Origin: a virus
DNA length: 37,436 nt
Direction: 5' to 3' (one strand)
IMG/VR virus record: IMGVR_UViG_3300028596_000035
Location: 1 to 37,436 of that record
The notes beneath the pieces are model-generated. The model saw nothing but the letters and a program-made list of their open reading frames with translations. It was not told the DNA's origin and did not search any database. Shown in pieces: positions 24,692 to 33,039 of the stretch. Both the position numbers and the translations under genes were made by a program. The stretch's first letter is position 1, and each line of letters opens with the position of its first letter.

Positions 24692-24812
24692 GTTCGTTGG
24701 AGGTGCAACGCTACTATGGTGGAATGATGGCGTGGTACTGGCTTTCCATCCATGCTGGATGCCTGGTCAGGTGTGTTGAATTGCTCGGGTACATACCTCT
24801 CCGGCAGCGAAC

Positions 24813-25193
24813 TCAACTCTTTGGTCGCTCCTTTTGGACAGGGACAGCCGTAAGTCCAAACACCTGATTTAGCTCCTTCAAAGCCTTGAATGCTCGTTTC
24901 AACGACTCATTATCTGTTTCGGCCAGTTCGGGAGCAGAGGTTCTATGCGCTTCGTCGCCAATGATGACCATTCCATCCATAGCTTGCTCTTGAGCTTCGG
25001 ACTTGAAGATACCCTGACCTTTCAGCCGCTCGCTATCACTCCAGCCCATTTCGTTTGGCTCGGAGAAGCTGCGCTCAAGCCTTGCGAGGATCTCGGCAGT
25101 GGCCGACCGCTTGTTTTCCCTTGCGGCAGCAACCACGAGATCCTTTAGTTCTTCCGGTATGCGCAGATTGAATTGGGGGTCGGTGCGGCTCAC
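24813..25193 (-). CDS. Mnt-like ribbon-helix-helix repressor
   Basis: 126 residues from GTG 25193; a longer form from GTG 25241 is possible, and neither has a clear ribosome-binding site. The N-terminus, DPQFNLRIPEELKDLV followed by NKRSATAEILARLE, is an Arc/Mnt ribbon-helix-helix, with the Gln-Asn-Arg strand that in P22 Arc contacts DNA bases. A longer C-terminal region ends in a helix (NESLKRAFKALKELNQVFGL) that may oligomerise, as in Mnt. It faces the arc-like gene across a shared operator and should hold the ant operon off in the lysogen. Confidence 0.82.
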   Translation of the reverse strand: MSRTDPQFNLRIPEELKDLVVAAARENKRSATAEILARLERSFSEPNEMGWSDSERLKGQGIFKSEAQEQAMDGMVIIGDEAHRTSAPELAETDNESLKRAFKALKELNQVFGLTAVPVQKERPKS

Positions 25194-25248
25194 GAATACC
25201 ACGCAAAGTTTGGTTGACAGGTATTCGCAAGGATGCACCACGGTGGTA

Positions 25249-25302
25249 TTGACAGCAATGCATCACGGTTATACATTCGGTAAATGTACAACGGTGATGC
25301 AT
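25249..25302. promoter_or_regulatory. Shared operator and divergent promoters of the arc/mnt/ant locus
   Basis: An imperfect 45-bp palindrome centred at 25280 (25258-25302) has outer arms ATGCATCAC/GTGATGCAT and inner arms TACATT/AATGTA; 18 of 20 arm positions checked agree. A near-consensus rightward promoter overlaps it: TTGACA (25249-25254), 17 nt, TACATT (25272-25277). A leftward -10 TATAAC reads at 25273-25268. A further palindrome ACCAC-G-GTGGT lies at about 25237-25247. This fits cooperative binding of ribbon-helix-helix dimers, as at P22 immI. Confidence 0.75.
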
Positions 25303-25314
25303 CAGGAGGGAGGC

Positions 25315-25470
25315 ATGGCCAGGAAAGATCCGCAGTTCAATCTGCGCTTACCAGAGGAGCTCAAACAGTGGGTCGAAACACAGGCGCAGAAGAACCATCG
25401 ATCTCAAACAGCAGAGTTGGTCTATCTGATTTCGGAGGAGAAAAGACGGCAAGAGCAGGCGGCAGCCTGA
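25315..25470 (+). CDS. Arc-like ribbon-helix-helix repressor
   Basis: 51 residues with AGGAGGGAGG before the ATG. DPQFNLRLPEELKQWVE, then NHRSQTAELVYLISEE, is almost a minimal Arc protein (P22 Arc is 53 residues), keeping the Gln-Asn-Arg beta strand. It shares DPQFNLR(I/L)PEELK with the divergent Mnt-like protein, so the two are related by descent. It lies 71 nt before ant and should limit ant expression, as Arc does in P22. Confidence 0.88.
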   Translation: MARKDPQFNLRLPEELKQWVETQAQKNHRSQTAELVYLISEEKRRQEQAAA

Positions 25471-25541
25471 AAACGAAGAAGCCCCAGTGCGGGAACACTG
25501 AGGCTTCGAGAAACGAGATCAACTTCGAGGAAGAAATCGTC

Positions 25542-26432
25542 ATGGCGAATAGTAGCACAGCTGTATCTAGTGTCATCCCGTTCCGTACAAGCAAGCTTTT
25601 GCTCGTTGAGCGAGACGGGCAGCCATTCGTTCCAATGAAGCCAGTGGTTGAGGGAATGGGGCTTGCTTGGCAGACCCAGCATCGCAAATTAATGGCTGGC
25701 AGGTTTGCTCCAGTTATCACCATGATGGTGACAACTGGTTTGGATGGTAAGCAGTATGAAATGGCTTGCCTTCCACTGAAAAAGCTCCCGGGCTGGCTAA
25801 TGTCGATCCACGCAAGCAAGGTCAAGCAACCTCTTCGTGAAAACGTGCTTGCGTATCAGGACGAGTGCGACGATGTGCTTTGGGCCTATTGGAACGATGG
25901 CCGTGCCGTGAATCACCGTGACTCAAATCAGTCCATGACAGTTCTTGGGCAGACCATTGGTACAGATGGCTTTCACATGCTCGGCGCCATCGTAAAAGGA
26001 AAGGTCTCCGGATTACCCGCGCCGGTCCAACGGCGCGCCATCTCGAAGATTTGGTCTCAGGTTCATGCTGCGTTCGGTGTGCGCTCCGCTGCTGACATTC
26101 CGGCGGACAATTTGGACTCAGCCCGAAATTTCGTCGCAGCCTACACCATTGAAGGGGAGCTGCTGCCGAAGCGTGAACAGGCCCAGATCATCGGCGAGCC
26201 GTTCAAGCGCTACCTCGTCGCCTTCAACCACAAGGGCGAACAGAGTGTTGAAGAGGTTCCGGATAATGCCTACGTGCTCTCGCAACATGATCTGATCACT
26301 GGGATGGTGGCTACACCCGGAGATATCCCAGTTTCCCATATGGACATGTTCAGATTCATGGAAGCCGGTCTGGCTAACCTCAAAGCGAGGGCCATGTTCC
26401 TTACTCGGAGGGCTGGTGCGGCGGGCGGCTGA
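25542..26432 (+). CDS. ant: Antirepressor (P22 Ant-like)
   Basis: 296 residues; GAGGAAG precedes the ATG. The N-terminal domain (VIPFRTSKLLLVERDGQPFVPMKPVVEGMGLAW, landmark near 11-45, with LPLKKLPGWLMSI at about 80) matches the P22 antirepressor N-terminal family (P22_AR_N); a distinct C-terminal domain follows. Ant proteins bind CI-type repressors and block their DNA binding, which induces prophages. The likely target is the repressor at 213-1025 or those of related phages. A terminator follows 44 nt later. Confidence 0.88.
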   Translation: MANSSTAVSSVIPFRTSKLLLVERDGQPFVPMKPVVEGMGLAWQTQHRKLMAGRFAPVITMMVTTGLDGKQYEMACLPLKKLPGWLMSIHASKVKQPLRENVLAYQDECDDVLWAYWNDGRAVNHRDSNQSMTVLGQTIGTDGFHMLGAIVKGKVSGLPAPVQRRAISKIWSQVHAAFGVRSAADIPADNLDSARNFVAAYTIEGELLPKREQAQIIGEPFKRYLVAFNHKGEQSVEEVPDNAYVLSQHDLITGMVATPGDIPVSHMDMFRFMEAGLANLKARAMFLTRRAGAAGG

Positions 26433-26476
26433 ACTGTCACGCATCGGTTGTCGCAATAACGCTAGCACTACCCACG

Positions 26477-26498
26477 AACCCCGCCTATGCGGGGTTTT
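26477..26498 (+). terminator. Terminator after ant
   Basis: 8-bp stem AACCCCGC/GCGGGGTT with loop CTAT and a short T-run. It closes the arc-ant operon and separates it from the lipoprotein gene, and it blocks late transcription unless antiterminated. Confidence 0.75.
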
Positions 26499-26550
26499 GG
26501 CGCTTCCTACAGATGGTGTTAGATTCCTGCTATCAACAAGGAGGGATCAC

Positions 26551-26898
26551 ATGCGAATTCTGATTGGGATGCTGGCGGTGGCGTTGCTGGCGGGGTGCAC
26601 AACCGCCTCTGACTTGAAGTCCAGCGATCCAGTCTTTGTGGGTAGCACGAATAAAACGAGCAAGCAGTATGCCCTGTGCGTTTACCCCAAGTGGCAAGAT
26701 CTGAACCTGGGTTCGACTATGTCGGAAACTGAGAACGGCTACCGTCTGGTGATGGGGAGTTCGGCAACCGGGCAAACCGACGAACTGCTCGAAGTAACAA
26801 CGACCGCCGACGGGGCTAGGGTTACCCATTTCCAGAGGATTGCTTGGCAGCAACTTGGCCGCGGCACTGTATCTGAGGCGGTAAAGACCTGCCTGTAA
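26551..26898 (+). CDS. Small lipoprotein in the tail module
   Basis: 115 residues with AAGGAGGG before ATG 26551. A signal peptide ends in lipobox LLAGC (Cys16), so the mature protein is lipid-anchored. Two more cysteines (in ALCVYP and KTCL) could form a disulfide. It stands alone between two terminators, typical of a moron expressed in lysogens. Phage lipoproteins here, such as Cor of T1/N15-type phages, can block receptors against superinfection; for this protein that is only a possibility. Confidence 0.78.
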   Translation: MRILIGMLAVALLAGCTTASDLKSSDPVFVGSTNKTSKQYALCVYPKWQDLNLGSTMSETENGYRLVMGSSATGQTDELLEVTTTADGARVTHFQRIAWQQLGRGTVSEAVKTCL

Positions 26899-26914
26899 GG
26901 CAGAAATTCCTACT

Positions 26915-26939
26915 AAGCCGCCATCAAGGCGGCTTTTTT
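26915..26939 (+). terminator. Terminator after the lipoprotein gene
   Basis: 8-bp stem AAGCCGCC/GGCGGCTT, 5-nt loop, then a run of T. The next gene's ribosome-binding site (CTGGAGAAA) follows directly. Confidence 0.8.
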
Positions 26940-26955
26940 GTTCCTGGAGAAAAGC

Positions 26956-27564
26956 ATGTCGGCTCTGGCCATTTTTTATCAGCCTCTTACTACTATCCGT
27001 CTGTTCGGCCAATTGCGGCAGTTTGGCAAGAGCTATCGATTGGCTGTCAGCTCGCCAGCCGAGGCAATCAAAGCCCTGTGCGTACAGATTCCTGGCTTCG
27101 AGCGCTTCCTTTCAAATGCAAAGTCTCGTGGTCTTGAGTTTGCGGTATTCCGAGGGAAAAGGAACATAGGAGAAGGTGAGCTCACCTATCAGGGGGCAGG
27201 GGATATACGGATCGCCCCTGTCGTTGTTGGTAGCAAGCGTGCCGGCCTACTCCAGACAGTTATAGGTGTAGCCATGATCGCTGCATCCTTTTTCGTTCCA
27301 GGCAGCACGCCTGCCGCCCTTGCAGCAGCAAACGGCTTAATGGCAGGGGGAATTGCGCTGGCAGCTGGCGGCGTCATCCAGATGCTCAGCCCCCAAGCCA
27401 AGGGCCTGAAGACCAGCGCCGCCCCTGAGAACACTCCGGGCTATGCCTTCGGTAGTGCCAAGAACACCACTGCCAGCGGCAACCCCGTACCGCTTTGCCT
27501 GGGCCGCCGACGTTGGGGCGGCGCGATCATCAGCGCTGCGATCTACGCCGAAGACCAGATGTAG
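26956..27564 (+). CDS. Tail assembly protein I-like
   Basis: 202 residues from ATG 26956 (CTGGAGAAAAGC upstream). TTIRLFGQLRQFGKSYRLAV and IKALCVQIPGF are typical of lambda gpI. Hydrophobic, Gly/Ala-rich stretches (about 98-145) are followed by a C-terminal NPVPLCLGRRRWGG. It works with K and J to initiate the tail tip and is not kept in the mature virion in lambda. Confidence 0.88.
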   Translation: MSALAIFYQPLTTIRLFGQLRQFGKSYRLAVSSPAEAIKALCVQIPGFERFLSNAKSRGLEFAVFRGKRNIGEGELTYQGAGDIRIAPVVVGSKRAGLLQTVIGVAMIAASFFVPGSTPAALAAANGLMAGGIALAAGGVIQMLSPQAKGLKTSAAPENTPGYAFGSAKNTTASGNPVPLCLGRRRWGGAIISAAIYAEDQM

Positions 27565-27582
27565 CCCGCAGACAGAACACCG

Positions 27583-27604
27583 ACCGCCGCCTGGCGGTTT
27601 TTTT
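27583..27604 (+). terminator. Terminator before the J-like gene
   Basis: 6-bp stem ACCGCC/GGCGGT, loop GCCT, six T. The J ribosome-binding site (GGAGGAAAGG) starts 8 nt later. Confidence 0.75.
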
Positions 27605-27620
27605 ACGCCTGGAGGAAAGG

Positions 27621-30600
27621 ATGGGCGCAGCACTGCAAATGGACATTCATGGCGCGAAGAGTGGTAGCAGCAAGCCCAAGCAGCCAACCGAGGCACCTGA
27701 CAGTCTGCGCTCGATTGCCGTGGCCAAGATGCTGATCGCCGTAGGGGAGGGTGAGTTTGAGGGTACGCCAACTGCTCGGGACATTTACCTGGATAACACC
27801 CCTCTGGCCGACCCGAGCGGAAATCTGAACTTCCCCAATGTGAAATGGGAGTGGCGCAGCGGGTCAGTAGAACAGGGTTACATTCAGGGCATTCCGTCGA
27901 TCGAGAACGAGATCAGTGAAGGTGTGGAGCTTCGCAGCGATACGCCCTATGTCCGAGCGATTGACCGCCTGGAGCTCGATGCCATCCGCTTGCGCTTCGC
28001 GTGGCCAATGCTGCAGTCCATCGATTCCGGCGGTAACGTCAAGGGTTACCGCATTGAGTATGCGGTGGACCTGGCCACTGATGGTGGGGCTTATCAAGAG
28101 GTGCTGCGCGAGGCTGTCGATGGCAAGAACACCAGCGTCTACGAGCGTACACGGCGCATTGATTTACCGAAGGCCACGTCGGGCTGGCTGTTGCGTGTTC
28201 GCCGGCTGACGCCGAACCAAAACAACAACAAGATCGCTGACACCATGCAGATTGCTGGTCGTACGGAGGTGATCGACGCCAAGATCCGCTACCCGAACAC
28301 TGCGCTCCTATATATCGAGTTCTCGTCCGAGCAGTTCCGCAATATTCCAGCCGTCACCGTGGAGTGTGATGCTCGCAAGTGGCAGGTGCCGAGCAACTAC
28401 GACCCGCGCACCCGAACTTACACCGGCGTGTGGGATGGCACCTTCAAAGAGGCCTGGACCGACAACCCAGCCTGGCACACCTACGGCATCACAGTGAACG
28501 ACCGTTTCGGCCTGGGTAAGCGCATCAAAGCCTGGCAGGTCGACAAGTGGGAGCTGTACCGGATTGCCCAGTATTGCGACCAGTTGGTGTCGAACGGAAA
28601 GGGTGGCCAGGAACCTCGCTTCATCTGCAACTTGAACCTGCAGAGCAAGGCCGATGCCTGGAGCCTACTTCGAGACATCAGCGCGATTTACCGCGGCATG
28701 ACCTATTGGGCCCAGGGTCAGGTCATCAGCTTGGCCGACATGCCACGGGCTACCGATTTCGACTTCGCCTATACCCGGGCGAACGTCATCGACGGCAAGT
28801 TCACCTACTCCAGTGCATCTGAACGCACTCGCTATAGTCGCGCCCTTATCAGCTACGACAACCCGCAGATCAGCTATGACACCGATGTCACGTCGGTGAC
28901 CGATCAGAAGCTACAGCGTCGTTACGGCGACAACGTACTGGAGATCAGTGCGATCGGCTGCACGCGGGAGTCCGAGGCGCAGCGCCGCGGCAAGTGGGCG
29001 TTGCTGACCAATTCCCGTGACCGCGCCGTGACATTTCGTGTTGGTCTTGATGGTCGTATTCCACTACCTGGTTATGTGATCCCGGTGGCGGATGAGTTGC
29101 TGGCAGGCCGGCCGATTGGCGGGCGAATTTCGGCGGTGAGCGGGCGCACCATCACCCTGGATCGGGACACTCAGGCCAAGTCGGGTGACCGGTTGATCCT
29201 GAACCTGCCCGACGGCACATGCCAGGGTCGTACCGTGCAATCCGTTGCCGGTCGCAAGGTGACGGTCACTACCGCCTACTCAGCGGTGCCTGAATCGGAG
29301 CTGGTTTGGGCGCTCGACGCTGATGACCTGGCCGTACCGCTGTATCGCGTGACCAGTGTCAGCCGGCCGGAGCCCGGTGTATTTGAGATCAGCGCCGTCC
29401 AGTACGACCCAAGCAAGTTCGCCCACATCGATACCGGCGCCCGCCTGGAAGAGCGGCCGATCAGCGTGATCCCGATCACCGTCGTTCCGCCGCCGGCGAG
29501 CGTGACCCTAACTTCGAACTACGCCGTGGACCAGGGCATCGCGGTCAGCACCATGACCATCGCTTGGCCCGCCGTGAACGGGGCTGTGGCCTACGACGTG
29601 GAGTGGCGTAAGGACAACGGCAACTGGATCAAGGTGCAGCGCACCGGCTCAATGTCGGTCGATGTGACTGGCATCTATGCCGGCGCCTACCTAGCTCGCG
29701 TTCGGGCGGTGAGTGCCTTTGATATCTCGTCAATCTGGAAGAGCTCCAACCTGACAGAGTTGAAGGGCAAGGAAGGAGCGCCGCCCGCGGTCACCCACCT
29801 GACGGCCTCCAGCGAGCTTTTCGCTATTGGTCTGAAGTGGGGCTTCCCTGCTGGCGCCGAGGACACCCAGCGCACGGAAATTTGGTACAGCCCGAGCAAC
29901 AGTCTGGAGACCGCCACCAAGCTCACCGATCTGGCCTATCCGCAGAGTGACTACAAGCTGCAGGGTCTGGCTGCAGGCGTGTCGTTCTTCTTCTGGGCGC
30001 GTCTGGTGGATCGCACTGGCAACATCGGGCCGTTCTACCCAGTTACCAATGGCGTGCTGGGGCTGTCTAGTTCTGACGCAAGCTTGATCCTCGACATGAT
30101 CTCCGGGGAGATCGACGAGTCCATGCTGGGCCAGGAACTCAAGGACAAGATCGACGGCCTTCAGGGCCAGATTGATGCACTGGATGGGCTCAAGGCGTAT
30201 GACCCTGAGCTGGCGTACGAGCAGGGCGAGATGGTGGTGGTTGACGGCCGGATCTACCAGGCCATGCACGACGTCCCAGCGGATCCGGGCGGTGGCAATG
30301 CCCCCCCGAATGCGGATTTCTGGATCGACGTTGGTCAATCGATCGAATCGGCAAACGGCCTGGCTCAGCAGGTATCGACCAATACGACGATGATCAGTGA
30401 AATCGACGGAGAGGTCACAGCTACCGCTGAAAGTCTTCAGGCCTTGCGTGCGTCCTACCGTGATGACGACGCTGAGGGCGATCTTGCGGGCGCACTGAAA
30501 CAGTGGGACACGACTGCCGCTTTTGCTGTGGAGGTGAAGGCGAGCGCTTCCCGTGATGCAGCCATTGTGCGCAAGCAGGAAACGCTCGAAGCATCCGTAG

Positions 30601-31088
30601 GGGATACGAATGCGGCGGTGCAAACCATCAGCCAGGCCCAGGTCGCGCTGGACGGTAAGACCAGCACGATGTGGGCGGTCAAGATGCAGCTCAATGCCCA
30701 GGGGCAGTATGTGGCTGCGGGAATTGGTCTGGGGATCGAGAACGGGCCCGCTGGTTTGCAGAGTCAGTTTCTGGTGAGCGCTGACCGGTTCGCTGTAGTG
30801 AACGACATCAACGGCACGCTGGCATCGCCCTTTGCGGTGCAGGATGGTCAGGTGTTTATGAACTCCGCGTTCATCATGGACGGCACGATCACCAACGCCA
30901 AGATCGGTAGCTACATCAGCTCCACCAACTATGTGGCCGGCCAGCAGGGCTGGATCCTCAACAAGAACGGCACCCTTGAGATCAACGGAACGGTCCCAGG
31001 CCAAGGGCGGCTGACGATTACCAACCAGAGAGTGCGGATCTATCACGCCAACGGAAACCTGGCGATCGATCTGGGGGTAAACGTATGA
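27621..31088 (+). CDS. Tail tip/host specificity protein J-like
   Basis: 1155 residues from ATG 27621 with GGAGGAAAGG upstream. The N-terminal two-thirds builds the baseplate-hub (IYLDNTPLADPSGNLNF; WHTYGITVNDRFGLG). Two fibronectin type III-like units follow (about 624-712 and 721-806), then a small carbohydrate-binding-like module (about 866-905: YEQGEMVVVDGRIYQA ... FWIDVG) and a C-terminal DUF1983-type region (about 1014-1130) ending in receptor-side sequence. It determines host range by receptor binding. Confidence 0.92.
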   Translation: MGAALQMDIHGAKSGSSKPKQPTEAPDSLRSIAVAKMLIAVGEGEFEGTPTARDIYLDNTPLADPSGNLNFPNVKWEWRSGSVEQGYIQGIPSIENEISEGVELRSDTPYVRAIDRLELDAIRLRFAWPMLQSIDSGGNVKGYRIEYAVDLATDGGAYQEVLREAVDGKNTSVYERTRRIDLPKATSGWLLRVRRLTPNQNNNKIADTMQIAGRTEVIDAKIRYPNTALLYIEFSSEQFRNIPAVTVECDARKWQVPSNYDPRTRTYTGVWDGTFKEAWTDNPAWHTYGITVNDRFGLGKRIKAWQVDKWELYRIAQYCDQLVSNGKGGQEPRFICNLNLQSKADAWSLLRDISAIYRGMTYWAQGQVISLADMPRATDFDFAYTRANVIDGKFTYSSASERTRYSRALISYDNPQISYDTDVTSVTDQKLQRRYGDNVLEISAIGCTRESEAQRRGKWALLTNSRDRAVTFRVGLDGRIPLPGYVIPVADELLAGRPIGGRISAVSGRTITLDRDTQAKSGDRLILNLPDGTCQGRTVQSVAGRKVTVTTAYSAVPESELVWALDADDLAVPLYRVTSVSRPEPGVFEISAVQYDPSKFAHIDTGARLEERPISVIPITVVPPPASVTLTSNYAVDQGIAVSTMTIAWPAVNGAVAYDVEWRKDNGNWIKVQRTGSMSVDVTGIYAGAYLARVRAVSAFDISSIWKSSNLTELKGKEGAPPAVTHLTASSELFAIGLKWGFPAGAEDTQRTEIWYSPSNSLETATKLTDLAYPQSDYKLQGLAAGVSFFFWARLVDRTGNIGPFYPVTNGVLGLSSSDASLILDMISGEIDESMLGQELKDKIDGLQGQIDALDGLKAYDPELAYEQGEMVVVDGRIYQAMHDVPADPGGGNAPPNADFWIDVGQSIESANGLAQQVSTNTTMISEIDGEVTATAESLQALRASYRDDDAEGDLAGALKQWDTTAAFAVEVKASASRDAAIVRKQETLEASVGDTNAAVQTISQAQVALDGKTSTMWAVKMQLNAQGQYVAAGIGLGIENGPAGLQSQFLVSADRFAVVNDINGTLASPFAVQDGQVFMNSAFIMDGTITNAKIGSYISSTNYVAGQQGWILNKNGTLEINGTVPGQGRLTITNQRVRIYHANGNLAIDLGVNV

Positions 31089-31399
31089 GTGCAGGGATGA
31101 AGGTCTATGACCCGAGCGAGCTGCTGTTGCTCGACATGACCAGCTCTATCAGCCAGATGATCGGATATGTCGACACCAATGCTGCAAATGGTTCGGCGAC
31201 GATACCGCTGGCACCTGCCGGAAAGACCTTGTTTCACGCGGTTTCAGACTTGAGCGCTCAAAACAAATCCCTGGGCAAACGTCCGGGGGTGACCCTGACC
31301 ATTGGCGCATCGAGCGCAACCCTCAGCTGGGCATACTCCTATCAATCCGGTTGGGGGTTCTACTCGATGAACTGCCGCATTCATTACGGGTATTACTGA
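31085..31399 (+). CDS. Small tail-fibre-linked protein
   Basis: 104 residues, coupled to J by ATGA and to the next gene by one base. Beta-rich and low in charge (GVTLTIGASSATLSWAYSYQSGWGFYSMN). No family recognised. Its position between J and fibre genes suggests it attaches to the central tail fibre. Confidence 0.75.
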   Translation: MSAGMKVYDPSELLLLDMTSSISQMIGYVDTNAANGSATIPLAPAGKTLFHAVSDLSAQNKSLGKRPGVTLTIGASSATLSWAYSYQSGWGFYSMNCRIHYGYY

Positions 31400-32235
31400 T
31401 GGCGGCAGGCTTGCAGGTCTACAAGGAGGACGGAAGTCAGCTTTTTGATACCGAGAAGATCACCTATGGGTTGCTGAAGAGCGGATATTTGTCCTTGCAA
31501 ACTTCGTGGCCACGCCTGCTCTTGAAGTCTGGGCAGCTGGATCCTAACGATGGCGGCAACTGGACGGAGGACACCTCGCGGATGGAGCCGGTTCTTGGCT
31601 TCTCGGTGACCGGCGCGGTCGCTCCGATAGTTTTTATCAGCGGGGACGGCTGCCCGGCGGGCTCGTCAAGGAGTGGGAGCACAACAACCTTCTACTTTGT
31701 TGGCTGCTCCACCACGACCAAGTACTACTACTTCGACACGATGCGGGACACGCTGAGCGGCGCGGGGCTGAAGACATTCAGGGAGTCGGATGGGGTGCTT
31801 ACCTTCAACTCGCTCCAGTATCCGCTCAACATCGTCGCAGCGGTCCAGCCTCCCGCCCCGGGGACGCCCTACACGCCGGGTTATTGGACCTCGCCCTACA
31901 ACGGTGGAGTGACAACGAACGGTGCGCTTATCTCGGGCGCCCCAGCGAATATCGTATCTAGGGTCACTGTCCCTATCTCGGCGGGCGAGTTTGCCGCAGC
32001 TATTACGTTTACCCGCGGCTGTGGCATCTGGGGCTCGAACTACTACCCGTACACGGTTGCAGCATCTGAAGGTGCTGGTGGCGTGTCCGGCGGCGTGAGG
32101 TTCATGTTTTCCGTTGCGACCAGGACAACCCAGCTAGCCGGCAACGCAACAGTAAACCTGTACTTCGACATTCCCAGCGTCCGGCCAACGGCGCTCATTA
32201 TTCGCACAGAAAACCTCCCCTTCCCATTCAATTGA
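31399..32235 (+). CDS. Tail-associated beta-rich protein
   Basis: 278 residues from ATG overlapping the previous stop. It starts AAGLQVYKEDGSQLFDTEKITYGLL, a pattern seen in tail-tip proteins downstream of J, and continues with Gly/Ser/Thr/Tyr-rich strands (PGYWTSPYNGGVTTNGALISGAP). The neighbouring 104-residue protein has a related opening (MKVYDPSELLLLD). Probably a virion surface protein. Exact role unknown. Confidence 0.72.
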   Translation: MAAGLQVYKEDGSQLFDTEKITYGLLKSGYLSLQTSWPRLLLKSGQLDPNDGGNWTEDTSRMEPVLGFSVTGAVAPIVFISGDGCPAGSSRSGSTTTFYFVGCSTTTKYYYFDTMRDTLSGAGLKTFRESDGVLTFNSLQYPLNIVAAVQPPAPGTPYTPGYWTSPYNGGVTTNGALISGAPANIVSRVTVPISAGEFAAAITFTRGCGIWGSNYYPYTVAASEGAGGVSGGVRFMFSVATRTTQLAGNATVNLYFDIPSVRPTALIIRTENLPFPFN

Positions 32236-32247
32236 TTGGAGCAATCG

Positions 32248-33039
32248 ATGCCCTGGTACAGACAAGGGACGGTCGCGATCACGGCCGGCCAAACCACGGT
32301 GACCGGTAACGGCACCAACTTTTCTGCAAACTCCCGAGTGGGCGATGCGTTTCAAGGGCCTGATGGCCGCTGGTATGAAGTCACCAACATCACGAGCGCT
32401 GCGGTGCTCAGCATTCTCCCGGCCTACCAGGGTGCCACTGTAGCCAATGGCTCCTACGGCCTGGCACCTATGCAGGGCTATGTGAAGGAGTCAGCTGATC
32501 GCCTGCGGCAGATCGTCAACGACTGGGGGAGCACGCTGGCTGGTTTGGGCGCGGTCTCGACCGAGGACGTAGTGCCGGTGGCAAAGGGTGGTACCGGTGG
32601 CACGACGCCGGACGCCGCGCGTAACGGGCTCGGCCTGGGGGCCGCCGCAGTGGCGGCAATACTTGGCACGGTAAGCCAATCGGGCGGGATCCCGACCGGA
32701 TCTATCATCGAGCGCGGCAGCAATGCCAATGGGGAATACGTCAAGTTCGCTGATGGGCTGTTGATTTGCACCAGAAGCGAAAACACAACAAAGGGGCCAT
32801 TCGTAGCCAACGGTAATGTTTTCACCGTTGCAATGGGGCCAGTTGCGATGCCTGCCACCTTCGCATCCACTCCAAGGATCTCGATTGAGATAGTCAGTGG
32901 CGGGACTCATATGACCTGGCCGGCCGGCATGGGGGCAGCAGGGGTCAGTGCGTGGGGCGGGTTTTACTTCGTGGATTCCATTGCGCGCGCTGCAACGTCA
33001 TACAACATCCACTATCTCGCCATCGGGAGGTGGTTCTAA
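32248..33039 (+). CDS. Tail fibre protein
   Basis: 263 residues; ATG 32248 is chosen over an upstream TTG because TTGGAG lies 6-11 nt before it. The N-terminus (WYRQGTVAITAGQTTVTGNGTNF, landmark 3-25) is typical of phage fibre attachment regions; the middle has the AKGGTGGTTPDAARNGLGLG fibre motif and the end is a beta-rich receptor-binding tip. It overlaps its probable chaperone gene (TAATG). Confidence 0.85.
   Translation: MPWYRQGTVAITAGQTTVTGNGTNFSANSRVGDAFQGPDGRWYEVTNITSAAVLSILPAYQGATVANGSYGLAPMQGYVKESADRLRQIVNDWGSTLAGLGAVSTEDVVPVAKGGTGGTTPDAARNGLGLGAAAVAAILGTVSQSGGIPTGSIIERGSNANGEYVKFADGLLICTRSENTTKGPFVANGNVFTVAMGPVAMPATFASTPRISIEIVSGGTHMTWPAGMGAAGVSAWGGFYFVDSIARAATSYNIHYLAIGRWF

Noticed and set aside
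24652-24867. 71-codon rightward open frame in the gap before mnt
   Set aside because: It covers the 11-bp inverted repeat and runs into the mnt-like gene on the other strand; no ribosome-binding site and no coherent protein features.
25284-25541. Extension of the ant reading frame upstream over the arc-like gene
   Set aside because: The frame is open, but the arc-like gene in another frame has a strong ribosome-binding site and family match, and ant has its own site before ATG 25542.
29730-31046. 438-codon leftward open frame opposite the J-like gene
   Set aside because: Antisense shadow of a clear tail gene; no independent support.
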